Positions 36,312-45,785 of a DNA stretch of 64,000 bases are shown here, one piece after another (position 1 is the first letter of the stretch; each line of letters starts with the position of its first letter). The DNA is taken from positions 62,001 to 126,000 of the forward strand of contig NZ_CANMRN010000004.1 in NCBI RefSeq assembly GCF_947500265.1, read 5' to 3'. A program made the translations under genes and the position numbers. Below the pieces are notes generated by a model. The model had not been told where the DNA came from and did no database searches. It worked only from the letters and a program-made list of their open reading frames with translations. Source of the stretch: an uncultured Psychrobacter sp. (lineage in GTDB: Bacteria > Pseudomonadota > Gammaproteobacteria > Pseudomonadales > Moraxellaceae).

Positions 36312-36603
36312 TGAGTGAGATTTACCTTGTTACAGTTACTTCTAATAAGGTTACCTCCAATAGTGATAGGGCTTGATTTATCATGATGAATAAGGCTAAA
36401 GATGGGTAAGTAAACAAAATTGCATTCATAGAGAAATTATTGGGAAATAAATGCGTAAAATAGATTGATAATAGGGCCAGAACTTGTAACACTTGATATG
36501 GAAGTTTCAGAGCGAATAATATGCTTTGGCTTTGATTTTAGCGCTTATATATTCAACGCACTTACACCTTTAATGCATTTATACTCTCTGCGGTAGCCCT
36601 TCT

Positions 36604-38061
36604 ATGGCTGTATCGATATCCCATCTAGGTTACAACAAGATCTCTCAAATGATTTTTGAGTGGCAGGCTGCTGACCGAACATCGCTGATGGCCTTATTTA
36701 TCGTGTTAGAAGTGTCATTGCATTGGTTCTGGTGCTTGTATGTCTGGTGGCAGCAAGATGCGTTAAACACCTATGTGAACATACATTATTTATATCCATT
36801 ATGGCTTGGGATTAGCTTCGTCGGACTGTTCTTTTTATGCATGGTCAAAGGCTTATTTCACTCAAGCAACGACAACGAAATTGTTTTAAGCAGATGGCAG
36901 ATAGCTTTGGTCTTGGTTTACACCGCCTACATTTCTACTGTTATTGTGATGATAGGGTACAGCAGTTTGTTTGCAGGCGTGTCGCTCGTCGGCGGCGCTA
37001 TGCTTGGCATGATGCTGATTAAGCGCCGCTATGCTTGGCGTATGTTTTGGCTGCATATTATCTTGATGTTATTAGCGATCATGTCACCTTACTTTGGTAT
37101 CAGTTTGCCCAATTTACGCCAGTTTACCGTTATTCATCCCATGCTTGAGAGTCATAACTATCTAACTTACAACGAGATTATGGCTGCTGAAAATGCGGTT
37201 GCTGCGTTAGCTTTTGAAAACAACGTCTTAAATTGGGATAGTATCAACGAGCTACAGCGCTCATCCGCATTTTTTTGGCGGTCGACGCATTTATATTTAG
37301 CGCTGCCAAAAGCGATTTTTATCGTTTATATGTTTCGTGCTTTGCTATTGGTATTAGATGATAGTCGGTTTGAGACCTTACGACATGCCAATCAGGACGA
37401 GCTTACCCAGCTTAAAAATCGTCGCTACGGTCTGAAAAAGATGAAGTATGCCTTGGCTACTGTGCGAGAATATCAAGACTTAAGCGTCATGCTGTTAGAT
37501 TTGGACTGGTTCAAACAGATTAACGATAATTATGGTCACGACGTAGGTGATCAGGTTCTGATTGAAATATCGCAGACGCTATCGCAGTCGTTAACAGATG
37601 AGTCAATCATCAGTCGTTACGGCGGCGAAGAGTTTTTGGTTGTCCTACCAGACACGAAGCATGATAGCGCTATGATGATTGCCGAGCAATTACGGCTAAA
37701 TATTGCTGAACATGTCATGAAGATTGAAGGTCTGGCTGATTTTAATGTGACAGCAAGCTTTGGGCTATATACCTTAACTCATGAAGAGCGAGATTGTATC
37801 GCGCAAGGCTATAAAACGATCACACAGCAAAAGACTGTCGCTCGAACGTCACCTCTTATCAAGCCAATTGCTACTCAGCGCGCGGAAAGCCAAATAGCCT
37901 CAATGCAAAAGCTGCCTAGTGATATCTGCCAACGTCTGATTAGTACAGCGGATAAGGCCTTATATGAAGCCAAGCACCGTGGTCGCAATCAAGTTGTCAG
38001 TGCAAATGAGATGTGGGCTGAAAAAGAAGGCGGTAAGCAATTGCTTTACAAAAGTCGTTAG
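36604..38061 (+). CDS. Membrane diguanylate cyclase (GGDEF), no I-site, with insert
   Basis: A 485-residue protein. About six or seven hydrophobic segments occupy residues 28-165 and 225-252, forming an unassigned membrane sensor. The GGDEF domain (about 260-470) has DELTQLKNRR (start), LDLDWFKQINDNYGHDVGD (metal Asp) and RYGGEEF (340-344), so it should make c-di-GMP. The inhibitory RxxD site normally five residues ahead of GGEEF is absent (TDESIIS there). Between ASFGLYTL and ADKALYEAK an insertion of about 45 residues (about 393-437) is present, where other GGDEF proteins have a short loop. No EAL domain. The ATG at 36604 follows a weak ribosome-binding site. Confidence 0.92.
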   Translation: MAVSISHLGYNKISQMIFEWQAADRTSLMALFIVLEVSLHWFWCLYVWWQQDALNTYVNIHYLYPLWLGISFVGLFFLCMVKGLFHSSNDNEIVLSRWQIALVLVYTAYISTVIVMIGYSSLFAGVSLVGGAMLGMMLIKRRYAWRMFWLHIILMLLAIMSPYFGISLPNLRQFTVIHPMLESHNYLTYNEIMAAENAVAALAFENNVLNWDSINELQRSSAFFWRSTHLYLALPKAIFIVYMFRALLLVLDDSRFETLRHANQDELTQLKNRRYGLKKMKYALATVREYQDLSVMLLDLDWFKQINDNYGHDVGDQVLIEISQTLSQSLTDESIISRYGGEEFLVVLPDTKHDSAMMIAEQLRLNIAEHVMKIEGLADFNVTASFGLYTLTHEERDCIAQGYKTITQQKTVARTSPLIKPIATQRAESQIASMQKLPSDICQRLISTADKALYEAKHRGRNQVVSANEMWAEKEGGKQLLYKSR

Positions 38062-38080
38062 CCATTAATTATTAGCGATC

Positions 38081-38121
38081 AGCCATGCCGCTAAGATTGT
38101 GTAAGTATTATCGGTATGGCT
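38081..38121. terminator. Hairpin between the GGDEF gene and truD
   Basis: AGCCATGCCG and CGGTATGGCT can pair (one G-T wobble) around a 21-base loop in the convergent gap. There is no T-run, so it is only a possible terminator. Confidence 0.35.
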
Positions 38122-38173
38122 GATATTCTATTGATTAGTCCAATTTAGATGCCAGTTTCATTAATCCCTCCAA

Positions 38174-39481
38174 TCAAGAAGCTAATTGCTGTACCAAGCT
38201 TGCGAGCACACTTGTGGCAAAGCTACCCGTCGTCAAAGTAAAGTTTAATACCAGCGTCTGATCGTCCGACCATTCCCAGCTTAACGCCTCAATCGGTAGA
38301 CGTAGCGCTCGTCTTTGCGCCTTAATATCGCGCTGCTCTAATCCAGTTGCCAGTTGCATGAGCAGGGGGCTGTGTTGTACTACCTCGGTCTCTAAATCTG
38401 CAGCGCTACCGATGACTTTATCGTTACCCGTGCCCCATAGCACGGCAGTTGGATGAATATCACCGCTATCAATACGAGCATGCAACGTATCATCTAGTGT
38501 TTCACTAGTAAATATCGATCCTGAACCATCCAAATTAAACACTTCACCTGTTAGGCCAGTGTTCCAGCTGCCATTACGTACCCGTGCTGCCAATATCTCA
38601 TTAAATATCAAGCTACGTGCAGCAGACAATTCCATCGTATTTTGCTCGCGCGGGGCACGCTTACGTTTGCTCTTTTTTGGTTGCGGGCGAGGCTCTCGCG
38701 GTGGACGAGCAAACAGTGATAAAGCTTCTCTGACGTTATTACCCTGACGACCAAAACGCTGTGGACCAAAATAATTGGGTACGCCATTTTCACCAATGCG
38801 CGTTAAGTGCTGCTCGACGGCCTCTTTTGCAGATAGTGGTTGCTCGGGTGATGCGTTACTTCCGTCATCAACATTTTCGTCACCAGCGCTCGCAAACTGG
38901 ATATCACGTAAAGTAATAACAAACTGATTGGCACGGTGCGTACCGCGATTGAGTTTTTTATTGTGCCAATGCTGCGCAAGGATAGTGACAGACTCATTTT
39001 CGCCAATATCCACTGGTGCAAACTCAGTAGGCGGTAATTGTTTTTTTGGTATTCGTAGACTAAACCATTGGGTCGTCAACGCATGACGATCTTTCAATCC
39101 TGAGTAGCCGACGTCACGCAATGGAATGTCTGCCCACTCTGACAGTATTTTCGCCAGATAAGCAGTATTCATGCCTGATTTTTCGATATGCAACCATAAA
39201 TGCTCACCTTCACCAGTGAAGTCTAATGGCAATAGCTCATTAACGATAAAATCAGTCGTATTGGCTTTATAAGTCGCCTGCTGTATCGGCTGCAAACTTG
39301 GCTGAGGCAAATTTGCAGTATCTGTAATAGCAGCAATATCCATCTGAGCTAGGTCAATTTGCTCACTGGCTGTTCGTTCATTAGCGTTTTGAGCAACAGT
39401 TGTTCGATCAATAGTAGCAGCTTGGCTATCTAAACTATCTTGAGAAGTAGTTATTTCGTTTTGGTTGTCTTGAAAAGTCAT
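38174..39481 (-). CDS. truD: tRNA pseudouridine(13) synthase TruD
   Basis: TruD isomerises U13 of tRNA-Glu to pseudouridine. The 435-residue protein carries the catalytic GYSGLKDRHALTTQWFSL motif (Asp of KDRHA, about residue 127), an N-terminal core TDFIVNELLPLDFTGEGEHLWLHIEKSGMNT and the TRUD domain FGPQRFGRQGNNV. It has a polar N-terminal extension of about 60 residues beyond the E. coli protein (349), rich in Ser/Thr/Gln/Asp, and a basic insert (PREPRPQPKKSKRKRAPR, about 250-267). Starts at ATG; no strong ribosome-binding site is visible, so an internal start (M47) is possible. Confidence 0.92.
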   Translation of the reverse strand: MTFQDNQNEITTSQDSLDSQAATIDRTTVAQNANERTASEQIDLAQMDIAAITDTANLPQPSLQPIQQATYKANTTDFIVNELLPLDFTGEGEHLWLHIEKSGMNTAYLAKILSEWADIPLRDVGYSGLKDRHALTTQWFSLRIPKKQLPPTEFAPVDIGENESVTILAQHWHNKKLNRGTHRANQFVITLRDIQFASAGDENVDDGSNASPEQPLSAKEAVEQHLTRIGENGVPNYFGPQRFGRQGNNVREALSLFARPPREPRPQPKKSKRKRAPREQNTMELSAARSLIFNEILAARVRNGSWNTGLTGEVFNLDGSGSIFTSETLDDTLHARIDSGDIHPTAVLWGTGNDKVIGSAADLETEVVQHSPLLMQLATGLEQRDIKAQRRALRLPIEALSWEWSDDQTLVLNFTLTTGSFATSVLASLVQQLAS

Positions 39482-39724
39482 AAGGTCGTCTTTTATTTTG
39501 TTTATTAATAATGATTAGAAGTAAAAAGAGTGCGGAAAGCAAAGTTGCATCATTACGTTTTGCAACGCAGCAAACATACAAAAAAACATCGTGTACGCGG
39601 CGCTCTTGCTACTATCAATGCATAGCATATTAAAAATAATAGGATAAGTTGAATTTGTCTGGTTGGTTACGGTCATTTTCAACCTGCTGTCATCAGACAT
39701 CATTATAACTGTTAAGGAAGCATT

Positions 39725-41374
39725 ATGACCGACGCAACGATTAACACAGTCACTATCAGTAAAGCGGATATCCCAAGCGGTGGCATGAAATCATATAAGC
39801 AAGAAGACGATAGTATCATCTTAATCACTCGTGATGACGATGAATTCCGTGCATTCGATGGTAAGTGCCCACATGCAGGTGCAGATTTGGGTAACGGATT
39901 ACGTTGTGGCAATCGGGTAGTCTGTCCTTGGCATCATGCGACTTTTGATAGTCGCGATGGCTCACTATTAGAGCCGATAGCGACTAAAGGTTTGACCCAG
40001 TATGAGCTGACTCATGATGGTGATAATCTGACAATTGATACCTCAACTCAGGTAACGGGGCAAGTCGAAAATGACAAATTAACTGACACTCATACTATTA
40101 TCGTTGGTGGGGGCGGTGCAGGATTTATGACGGCCGACCAGTTGCGTCAGGGTGGCTATGGCGGCAAGATTACGTTGATTAGTAAAGAGGATAAGGCTCC
40201 TTACAATCGTCCTTTATTATCCAAAGTGTTTTTGGCAGGTAAGATGGACGAAGATAAGCTGCTATTGGGCGGTGCTGACTGGGCGGATAATAACAATATT
40301 GAGTTACGCCTCAACCAAACGGTTAACGAAGTGCTGCCTAATGAATCGACCGTCGTCATAGAGGATGATGATGGCAACAGCGAGCGACAAACCGCAGACT
40401 TCTTGGTCGTCGCCACTGGTGCTAAACCAAACTTACCACCTATTACAGGTGCTGACATAGATGGCGTGTATACGCTACGTAGTATGAGTGATGCCAAATT
40501 AATTAAAGCGGCCAGTCATGACCAGCGTGTGGTGATCATCGGTACAGGTTTTATCGGTATGGAGACCGCTTCGGCATTAGCACAAGTAGGCACGACAGCT
40601 TCTATTACAGTGATTGGGCAAGGTAGCCGTGTGATGGGCAATATTGTCTCTGAAACGGTGAGTAATGCCTTAATTAAGTTACATGAAGAGAAGGGCATCA
40701 ATTTTGTGTTTGACGCAACCGTCAATGAAATTACTAAGGTTGACCGTCAAGTGGACAAGGATGGAGATAACAATAATCAGGCTTTCTCAAATGTAGGTGG
40801 TGTCACGCTGACGAATGGCGAGCATATTGATGCTGATATCGTGATATTGGGTACTGGCGTGTCTCCACGTACAGAGATATTGAGCGAAGTTAACGATCCA
40901 GATGGTGTACAAGTCGATGCGCATCTACAGCTGCGCGATGGCATCTACGCGCTGGGTGATATTGCAAAAGCTAGCAACCAAATGGGTCGCATGCGTATTG
41001 AGCATTGGCGTGTGGCGCTGCAGCATGGCATGGTCACGGCAGCTGCAATCCTAAATGATGACAGTGTCGATTCACTGGAAGCGCGTATTCCGTTCTTTTG
41101 GACTATGCAATATGGCAAAAGCCTACGCTATAGCGGTCATGCCGAGACACCAGATCATAATATTCTATTTGGTACGCCAGATACGCATGATTATATCGAA
41201 TACTACTTCGATGATGAAGGCGAGGATACAAGGGCTAGTGCGGCAAGTACGCTTGGACGTGACAAAGAGCTGGTTGCCTTCTCCGAGCTATTACGCTGTG
41301 GTCATGCACCGACACGCGCTCAGCTCAATGCAGGGCTTGATATTATTGAGCAAGCGCATGCATTATCGCCCTAG
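39725..41374 (+). CDS. Rieske-FAD NAD(P)-dependent oxidoreductase (AIF-like/ferredoxin reductase fusion)
   Basis: A 549-residue fusion. The N-terminal Rieske domain (about 1-110) keeps both ligand pairs: KCPHAG (Cys48, His50) and VCPWHHATFD (Cys67, His70). The rest is a two-dinucleotide-domain flavoprotein: TIIVGGGGAGFMTADQL (about 122-138), KAPYNRPLLSKVFLAG, VVATGAKPNLPPI, VVIIGTGFIGMETASAL (NAD(P) binding) and ADIVILGTGVSPRTEILSE with IYALGDIA. The C-terminal reductase domain follows. This layout is that of AIF-like (AIFM3-type) NADH oxidoreductases, in which electrons pass between NAD(P)H, FAD and a [2Fe-2S] cluster. The partner is unknown. Separate terminator downstream. Confidence 0.88.
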   Translation: MTDATINTVTISKADIPSGGMKSYKQEDDSIILITRDDDEFRAFDGKCPHAGADLGNGLRCGNRVVCPWHHATFDSRDGSLLEPIATKGLTQYELTHDGDNLTIDTSTQVTGQVENDKLTDTHTIIVGGGGAGFMTADQLRQGGYGGKITLISKEDKAPYNRPLLSKVFLAGKMDEDKLLLGGADWADNNNIELRLNQTVNEVLPNESTVVIEDDDGNSERQTADFLVVATGAKPNLPPITGADIDGVYTLRSMSDAKLIKAASHDQRVVIIGTGFIGMETASALAQVGTTASITVIGQGSRVMGNIVSETVSNALIKLHEEKGINFVFDATVNEITKVDRQVDKDGDNNNQAFSNVGGVTLTNGEHIDADIVILGTGVSPRTEILSEVNDPDGVQVDAHLQLRDGIYALGDIAKASNQMGRMRIEHWRVALQHGMVTAAAILNDDSVDSLEARIPFFWTMQYGKSLRYSGHAETPDHNILFGTPDTHDYIEYYFDDEGEDTRASAASTLGRDKELVAFSELLRCGHAPTRAQLNAGLDIIEQAHALSP

Positions 41375-41404
41375 TACTATCAAGCAATAAGTATTAGTAT
41401 TTAA

Positions 41405-41434
41405 GCTGACTTAGTGATCTAAGTCAGTTTTTTT
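41405..41434 (+). terminator. Intrinsic terminator of the Rieske-FAD gene
   Basis: CTGACTTAG and CTAAGTCAG form a perfect stem with loop TGAT and a T-run after it. Confidence 0.92.
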
Positions 41435-41461
41435 ATATGAGTGAAAAGGAAAAATTACAAT

Positions 41462-42085
41462 ATGAGCGAAAATAATATAAATAACAGCAATATAAAAACA
41501 GACCACTTTAATAAAGAGTCGGTATTTTTGCGTGAAGCGACATTAGATGATATTGGCGCACTTGAGCAGTTATTGAATTGCTGCTATCGTGAGACGGCAG
41601 GTTGGACCAATGAGGCCGATTTGATCGGTGGTATTCGAACCACATCAGCGGAGCTCGCCGCCGTAATCAATGATCCTAATCACTATTATTTTGTCTATCC
41701 GAAAACCACAACAGGCAACCGTGATGGAGAAGAAACGGGTGAAATACTTGGCTGTATCGCTGTCGATATCAAAACCGATGCTGCCTCAAATAAAAAAGCC
41801 TATATCGGCATGTTTGCGGTACATCCTGTGCTACAAGGGAGGGGTGTTGGCAATGTAATACTACAAGCGGCCGAGACCTTTGCAGATCGTCATTTACAGT
41901 CACTGAATCAGCCTAGCCGACTGACTATGTCTATCCTAAGTCATCGTCCTGAGCTTTTGGCTTACTATCAGCGCCGTGGTTATCAGTTCAATGGCAATAA
42001 AATGCCGTTTCCAAACGATGGCAATAATGGCGAGCCAAAGCGTGATGATTTAGAGCTATTAGAACTAGAAAAAATCGTTAGCTAA
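41462..42085 (+). CDS. GNAT family N-acetyltransferase
   Basis: A 207-residue acetyltransferase of unknown substrate. After an Asn-rich start (MSENNINNSNIKTDHFN) it has the GNAT start VFLREATLDDIGALEQLLNC, motif A AYIGMFAVHPVLQGRGVGNVILQAAETFA (the Q/RxxGxG/A acetyl-CoA loop, QGRGVG) and LLAYYQRRGYQFNGNKMPF near the C-terminus. AAGGA about 11 bases before the ATG at 41462 supports it over the GTG at 41441. Follows a terminator and stands alone. Confidence 0.9.
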   Translation: MSENNINNSNIKTDHFNKESVFLREATLDDIGALEQLLNCCYRETAGWTNEADLIGGIRTTSAELAAVINDPNHYYFVYPKTTTGNRDGEETGEILGCIAVDIKTDAASNKKAYIGMFAVHPVLQGRGVGNVILQAAETFADRHLQSLNQPSRLTMSILSHRPELLAYYQRRGYQFNGNKMPFPNDGNNGEPKRDDLELLELEKIVS

Positions 42086-42129
42086 TCAAATTGGCTTAGT
42101 AAAAAGCATTAAAAAATATTCTACCTAAA

Positions 42130-42342
42130 TTAACCCCAAAAATGACCAAAGGTCATAAATAGTCCAATACTCAGCAGCACAAATGCCACGATGATTAAGC
42201 GCTTGAACCAATTAAATGCTGGCAAGCGCGTGGCATTATCATCCGACATTAGATAAGCGAACAAAAACAATAGGCTTGCTGCCAAGGTCATGATGCCAAG
42301 CCCAATTGGTAATATAAATAGATACACCTGCCACACAGTCAT
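42130..42342 (-). CDS. Small two-helix membrane protein of unknown function
   Basis: A 70-residue protein with two hydrophobic segments (about 7-30 and 46-65) separated by a basic/polar loop (SDDNATRLPAFNWFKRL). No family is recognised. GAGAG precedes the ATG. It is convergent with the GNAT gene and has about 45 bases of spacer. Confidence 0.6.
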   Translation of the reverse strand: MTVWQVYLFILPIGLGIMTLAASLLFLFAYLMSDDNATRLPAFNWFKRLIIVAFVLLSIGLFMTFGHFWG

Positions 42343-42522
42343 CTCTCAACGGTCAGTATTAATCGCATCATAGCAGCATCGGGATTGCGCTGTCAGTATG
42401 CCTTGCTTTAAATTTTTCAAAGCGAATAAATTATAGAAATTACAGTAATCATCAGGGCGATATAAAAGTAATGAGCCAGCTTTAGACCTACGAAGCTATA
42501 TGTTTGCGTTATGACTGACAAT

Positions 42523-42554
42523 AAAAAAGGACGCTCAAATGGCATCCTTTTTTA
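42523..42554 (-). terminator. Intrinsic terminator of gor
   Basis: AAAAAGGA-C-GC and GC-A-TCCTTTTT pair around TCAAATG; on the minus strand the T-run follows, just after the gor stop. Confidence 0.8.
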
Positions 42555-42591
42555 TAATAGCTAAGACTAAGAGAAACGTTAAACAGTGAGC

Positions 42592-43956
42592 TTAGCGCAT
42601 CGTCACAAACTCTTCTGAGCCAGTTGGATGGATGGCAACCGTATTATCAAAGTCAGCCTTGGTCGCGCCCATTTTAATCGCAACGGCAAAGCCTTGAATC
42701 ATCTCATCGACGCCAAAACCAATGCCATGTAGGCCAATGACTTTTTCGTCATCGCCCAAGCATACTAGCTTCATGGTGCATTTTTGACGATGTTGAGTGA
42801 CCGCGCTATACATATCGGTAAAGCTTGAGGTATAGCATTTAATGTTTTCTTTGCCATAGCGTTCCACCGCGTCGATTTCAGACAGGCCAATCGTGCCGAT
42901 AGCTGGGTGAGTAAAAATTACCGTCGGTATCAACGAGTAGTCCAAATGCTCATTAGGCTTATTGTTAAACAAACGCTCAGATAAGCGGCGACCAGCGGCA
43001 ATCGCTACAGGCGTTAAATCTACGCTGTTTTCGATAATATCACCGACTGCATAAATACCATCGACATTGGTGTTTTGGAATTTATCGACTTTGATTTTAC
43101 CCGTCTCAGTCGTCGCAACTCCTGTTACTTGCAGATTGATACCGTCTGTTGATGGCGCGCGACCAATCGCCCAGATCAAGCAGTCGACAGTATCGATACA
43201 GTCTTCACCGCCATCGTTGGTGGTTAAATCAAGGCTGTCATCGTCATTTTTATTGACTTCACTGATCACCGTATTGGTGTGTAACTTAATGCCAGCTTGT
43301 TCCATTTCTATCAGCAAAGTCTCTACGATAGTATGGTCAAACGTACGTAGTGGCGAGTGTTTACGTACATATAAATGTACCTCTGCGCCCAGACTGTTTA
43401 GTACGCCTGCGATCTCGACAGCGATATAGCCTGCACCCACAATTGCCACGCGTTTTGGCAAATGATTCAACGCAAAAAATCCGTCAGAGTCGATGCCGTA
43501 TTCTGCGCCTTTGATGTCTGGCTGAATAGGATGACCGCCCGTAGCAATCAAAATATGGTCAGCGGTAATCAGCTCGCCATTTACTTCTACGGTATTGGTA
43601 TCGACAAACTTAGCAAAGCCTTTGATCACTTCTACGCCGTTTTTTGCCAAGTTATTGTCATAAGCGCGGTGAATGTTTTCGATGTATTGTTGACGGCTCT
43701 GTACCAGCTTTTGGAAGTCAAAACCTTTTAACTCAACATCAAAACCATAATCTGGCGCATATTTTTGGATAGCTTCAGCCACTTGCGCGCCATACCACAT
43801 TACCTTTTTGGGAACGCAGCCCAAATTCACACACGTGCCGCCCAATTGGTTGGCTTCGATAATGGCGCATTTTTTGCCATAGTTTGCTGCACGGTTGAGT
43901 GACGCGATGCCGCCGCTACCGCCGCCAATAGAGATATAGTCATAATGTTTGGTCAT
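42592..43956 (-). CDS. gor: Glutathione-disulfide reductase
   Basis: Gor reduces GSSG to GSH with NADPH, keeping the cytosol reducing. The 454-residue flavoprotein has the FAD loop [20 protein letters not shown], the redox-active disulfide [20 protein letters not shown] (Cys about 42 and 47), the NADP loop [41 protein letters not shown] and the C-terminal dimer-interface motif [15 protein letters not shown] with the catalytic His-Glu pair. Length equals E. coli Gor (450). Terminator at 42523-42554. Confidence 0.96.
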   Translation of the reverse strand: MTKHYDYISIGGGSGGIASLNRAANYGKKCAIIEANQLGGTCVNLGCVPKKVMWYGAQVAEAIQKYAPDYGFDVELKGFDFQKLVQSRQQYIENIHRAYDNNLAKNGVEVIKGFAKFVDTNTVEVNGELITADHILIATGGHPIQPDIKGAEYGIDSDGFFALNHLPKRVAIVGAGYIAVEIAGVLNSLGAEVHLYVRKHSPLRTFDHTIVETLLIEMEQAGIKLHTNTVISEVNKNDDDSLDLTTNDGGEDCIDTVDCLIWAIGRAPSTDGINLQVTGVATTETGKIKVDKFQNTNVDGIYAVGDIIENSVDLTPVAIAAGRRLSERLFNNKPNEHLDYSLIPTVIFTHPAIGTIGLSEIDAVERYGKENIKCYTSSFTDMYSAVTQHRQKCTMKLVCLGDDEKVIGLHGIGFGVDEMIQGFAVAIKMGATKADFDNTVAIHPTGSEEFVTMR

Positions 43957-44130
43957 AATACGGTCTCTTTATTAAGTTGTTATTAGTGCTGTTTCCGACT
44001 CTACTGTAATGGGTCTTATCACCCATCTTACAAGTTTCTTATGGTTAAGATGTGTTGAATCGCTTGAGTATAAATGGTGTTTGGTATATTGAAGCCCAAC
44101 ATCTAGATATTTAAATCCACTCAAACCCAT

Positions 44131-44583
44131 TTATACAATAGGACGACGTCTATAAAATAACAGTCCCGGAATAGACAAGCCAAGTACCAATCCTGAGGTG
44201 ACAAATAGTGCCTCAAACAAATACACCATCATTTGGCTAAATAACTCGTCTGAAAAACCAAAGTAGCCAATCTGTACCATACTGACCATCGCCTTATAGG
44301 CGGCGATACCAGGCATCATACAGATGACACTGGGTGAGATGAGCGCTTTGGGAGGTAGGGTATATTTCTTAGAAAAGTATACACCCAAAAAACTGGCGAG
44401 CATCGCCCCAAAAAAGCTAGCAACCACGATATGGATGTGTTGATAAACGAGCGCTGTCTTTAGTCCAAAGCCAAACGCTGTCATCAGCAAACAAGGCAGA
44501 ATATAGCGTTTGGGTACGCTAAACATCAGCGTCCAGCCAAGGGTAATGATACAAGACAGTACGACGGTTTTAATAAACCACAT
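44131..44583 (-). CDS. Threonine/serine exporter family, small subunit (DUF3815, YjjB-like)
   Basis: A 150-residue inner-membrane protein with about five helices (KTVVLSCIITLGWTLMFSVPKRY, YILPCLLMTAFGFGLKT, HIVVASFFGAMLASFLGVYFSKKY, LISPSVICMMPGIAAYKAMVSM, YLFEALFVTSGLVLGLSIPGL). It represents the C-terminal half of single-chain ThrE transporters; in E. coli the two halves are YjjB and YjjP and the pair exports succinate, while ThrE exports threonine and serine. It lies one base after the partner gene. The substrate here is uncertain. Confidence 0.88.
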   Translation of the reverse strand: MWFIKTVVLSCIITLGWTLMFSVPKRYILPCLLMTAFGFGLKTALVYQHIHIVVASFFGAMLASFLGVYFSKKYTLPPKALISPSVICMMPGIAAYKAMVSMVQIGYFGFSDELFSQMMVYLFEALFVTSGLVLGLSIPGLLFYRRRPIV

Positions 44584-44584
44584 C

Positions 44585-45373
44585 TTAAAACCCCCAGTGC
44601 TGTATGCGAAGTAAAACCAGTGCCATCACGATACCGACGCACGCGGATAAGGTGAGCATATAGGTAAAGACCGCACGCCCAACCCCAATATTGACATAGC
44701 CTTTTAAGATATCGGACAAAGAGTTAATCAAAGGAAAGCTGGGCACCAATAGCAGTACGCTGGAGGCAACAGCGATATCCGCATTGTTACCAATATCAAA
44801 ATAGTAAGTCGTCGCGCCAATGAGCGAGGCAATAAAAGCCGTCACAATGACGGTGATAAAAGGGTTGAAATGATGCTTGGATAGATATATACGAGTAAAC
44901 ATCGCTACCATACCCGCGATGAAAGTCACCGCCGTAATCGACCAGCTGCCACCATTCAGATAAGCAAACGCCGCACAAGATGCGCCAACAAACACGCTTA
45001 CTAACCACGTTGGATATACCGTCTTATCCAACTCATCAAAGGCAAGGGTAGTGCGGTCAATCAAATCGGTACTATCGACAGTGGCTTCGGTCTTGTTGAT
45101 GATTTGCTGGATTTGCACCAATAAATTGACATTGATGCTCTGATTGATCGTATCTCTGGTAGTGGTAATACAGCGCTCGTCACAGATAGTCGTCAGGGTA
45201 ATGGCGTTAAAGTTCAGCGAACATTCGACGCTATTCATCCCCAAGGCAAGCCCCAAACGTTTGGACAAGTCCACCACCACGGCAGACTCAGCGCCATACT
45301 GCATAAGGAGTAATCCGCAGCGCACGCATAGTCTAGTAATACGCTGCTGCTTTACGTAGCTGATAGAGGTCAT
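44585..45373 (-). CDS. Threonine/serine exporter family, large subunit (DUF1212, YjjP-like)
   Basis: A 262-residue membrane protein: an N-terminal cytosolic part (RCGLLLMQYGAESAVVVDLSKRLGLALGM, then ITLTTICDERCITTTRD) typical of DUF1212 and about five helices in the second half (WLVSVFVGASCAAFAYLNGG, FIAGMVAMFTRIYLSKH, FITVIVTAFIASLIGAT, VASSVLLLVPSFPLINSLSD, AVFTYMLTLSACVGIVMALVLL). The conserved PSFPLINSLSDILKGY motif faces the pore in this family. First of a two-gene operon with the DUF3815 subunit; together they replace a single-chain ThrE. The exported compound cannot be told from sequence. Confidence 0.9.
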   Translation of the reverse strand: MTSISYVKQQRITRLCVRCGLLLMQYGAESAVVVDLSKRLGLALGMNSVECSLNFNAITLTTICDERCITTTRDTINQSINVNLLVQIQQIINKTEATVDSTDLIDRTTLAFDELDKTVYPTWLVSVFVGASCAAFAYLNGGSWSITAVTFIAGMVAMFTRIYLSKHHFNPFITVIVTAFIASLIGATTYYFDIGNNADIAVASSVLLLVPSFPLINSLSDILKGYVNIGVGRAVFTYMLTLSACVGIVMALVLLRIQHWGF

Positions 45374-45503
45374 GGGTGAGATACGCAGGTTGGTTGGTAT
45401 TGATACGCTATTATAAAGGGTCTGGATGCTGACGCGCAGACATTATCGGACATTATATTTGATGCTACTATAAAGTATAAATTTTTTTGGCAAGGAGCAC
45501 AAA

Positions 45504-45785
45504 ATGCATATCGCTATTTTGACGCTGATATTTTCACTGCCTGGCTGTGGCTCGCTAAAAGAAAAACGCCACCGTATGGGCGGCTTGCATGCGCGCTTTG
45601 GTAATACGCCAAGTGTCGCAGTATGTGAGAGCGGTGAGCGGGATCGGCATGATGCCAGCGAGTGGACGTTTGTGATTGTCGGGCTGTCTAAACGTGAGGT
45701 CGAGTCGCAGTGTAGTCAGATTGAGGAGAAGCTAGAACGTACGGTAGATGCACGGGTCATGAATGTGGAGAGGGAGTTTGTTTAG
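45504..45785 (+). CDS. DUF503 family protein (YlxP-like)
   Basis: A 93-residue member of DUF503, a small ferredoxin-like-fold family often near ribosome biogenesis genes: MHIAILTLIFSLPGCGSLKE then KRHRMGGLHARFGNTPSVAVCESGERDRHDASEWTFVIVGLSKREVE and a C-terminal VMNVEREFV. The conserved SLKEKRxxxxGL...F..SVAE pattern is present. Ribosome-binding site AAGGAG is strong. It is the last plus-strand gene before the AT-rich accessory pair. No function is established. Confidence 0.88.
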   Translation: MHIAILTLIFSLPGCGSLKEKRHRMGGLHARFGNTPSVAVCESGERDRHDASEWTFVIVGLSKREVESQCSQIEEKLERTVDARVMNVEREFV

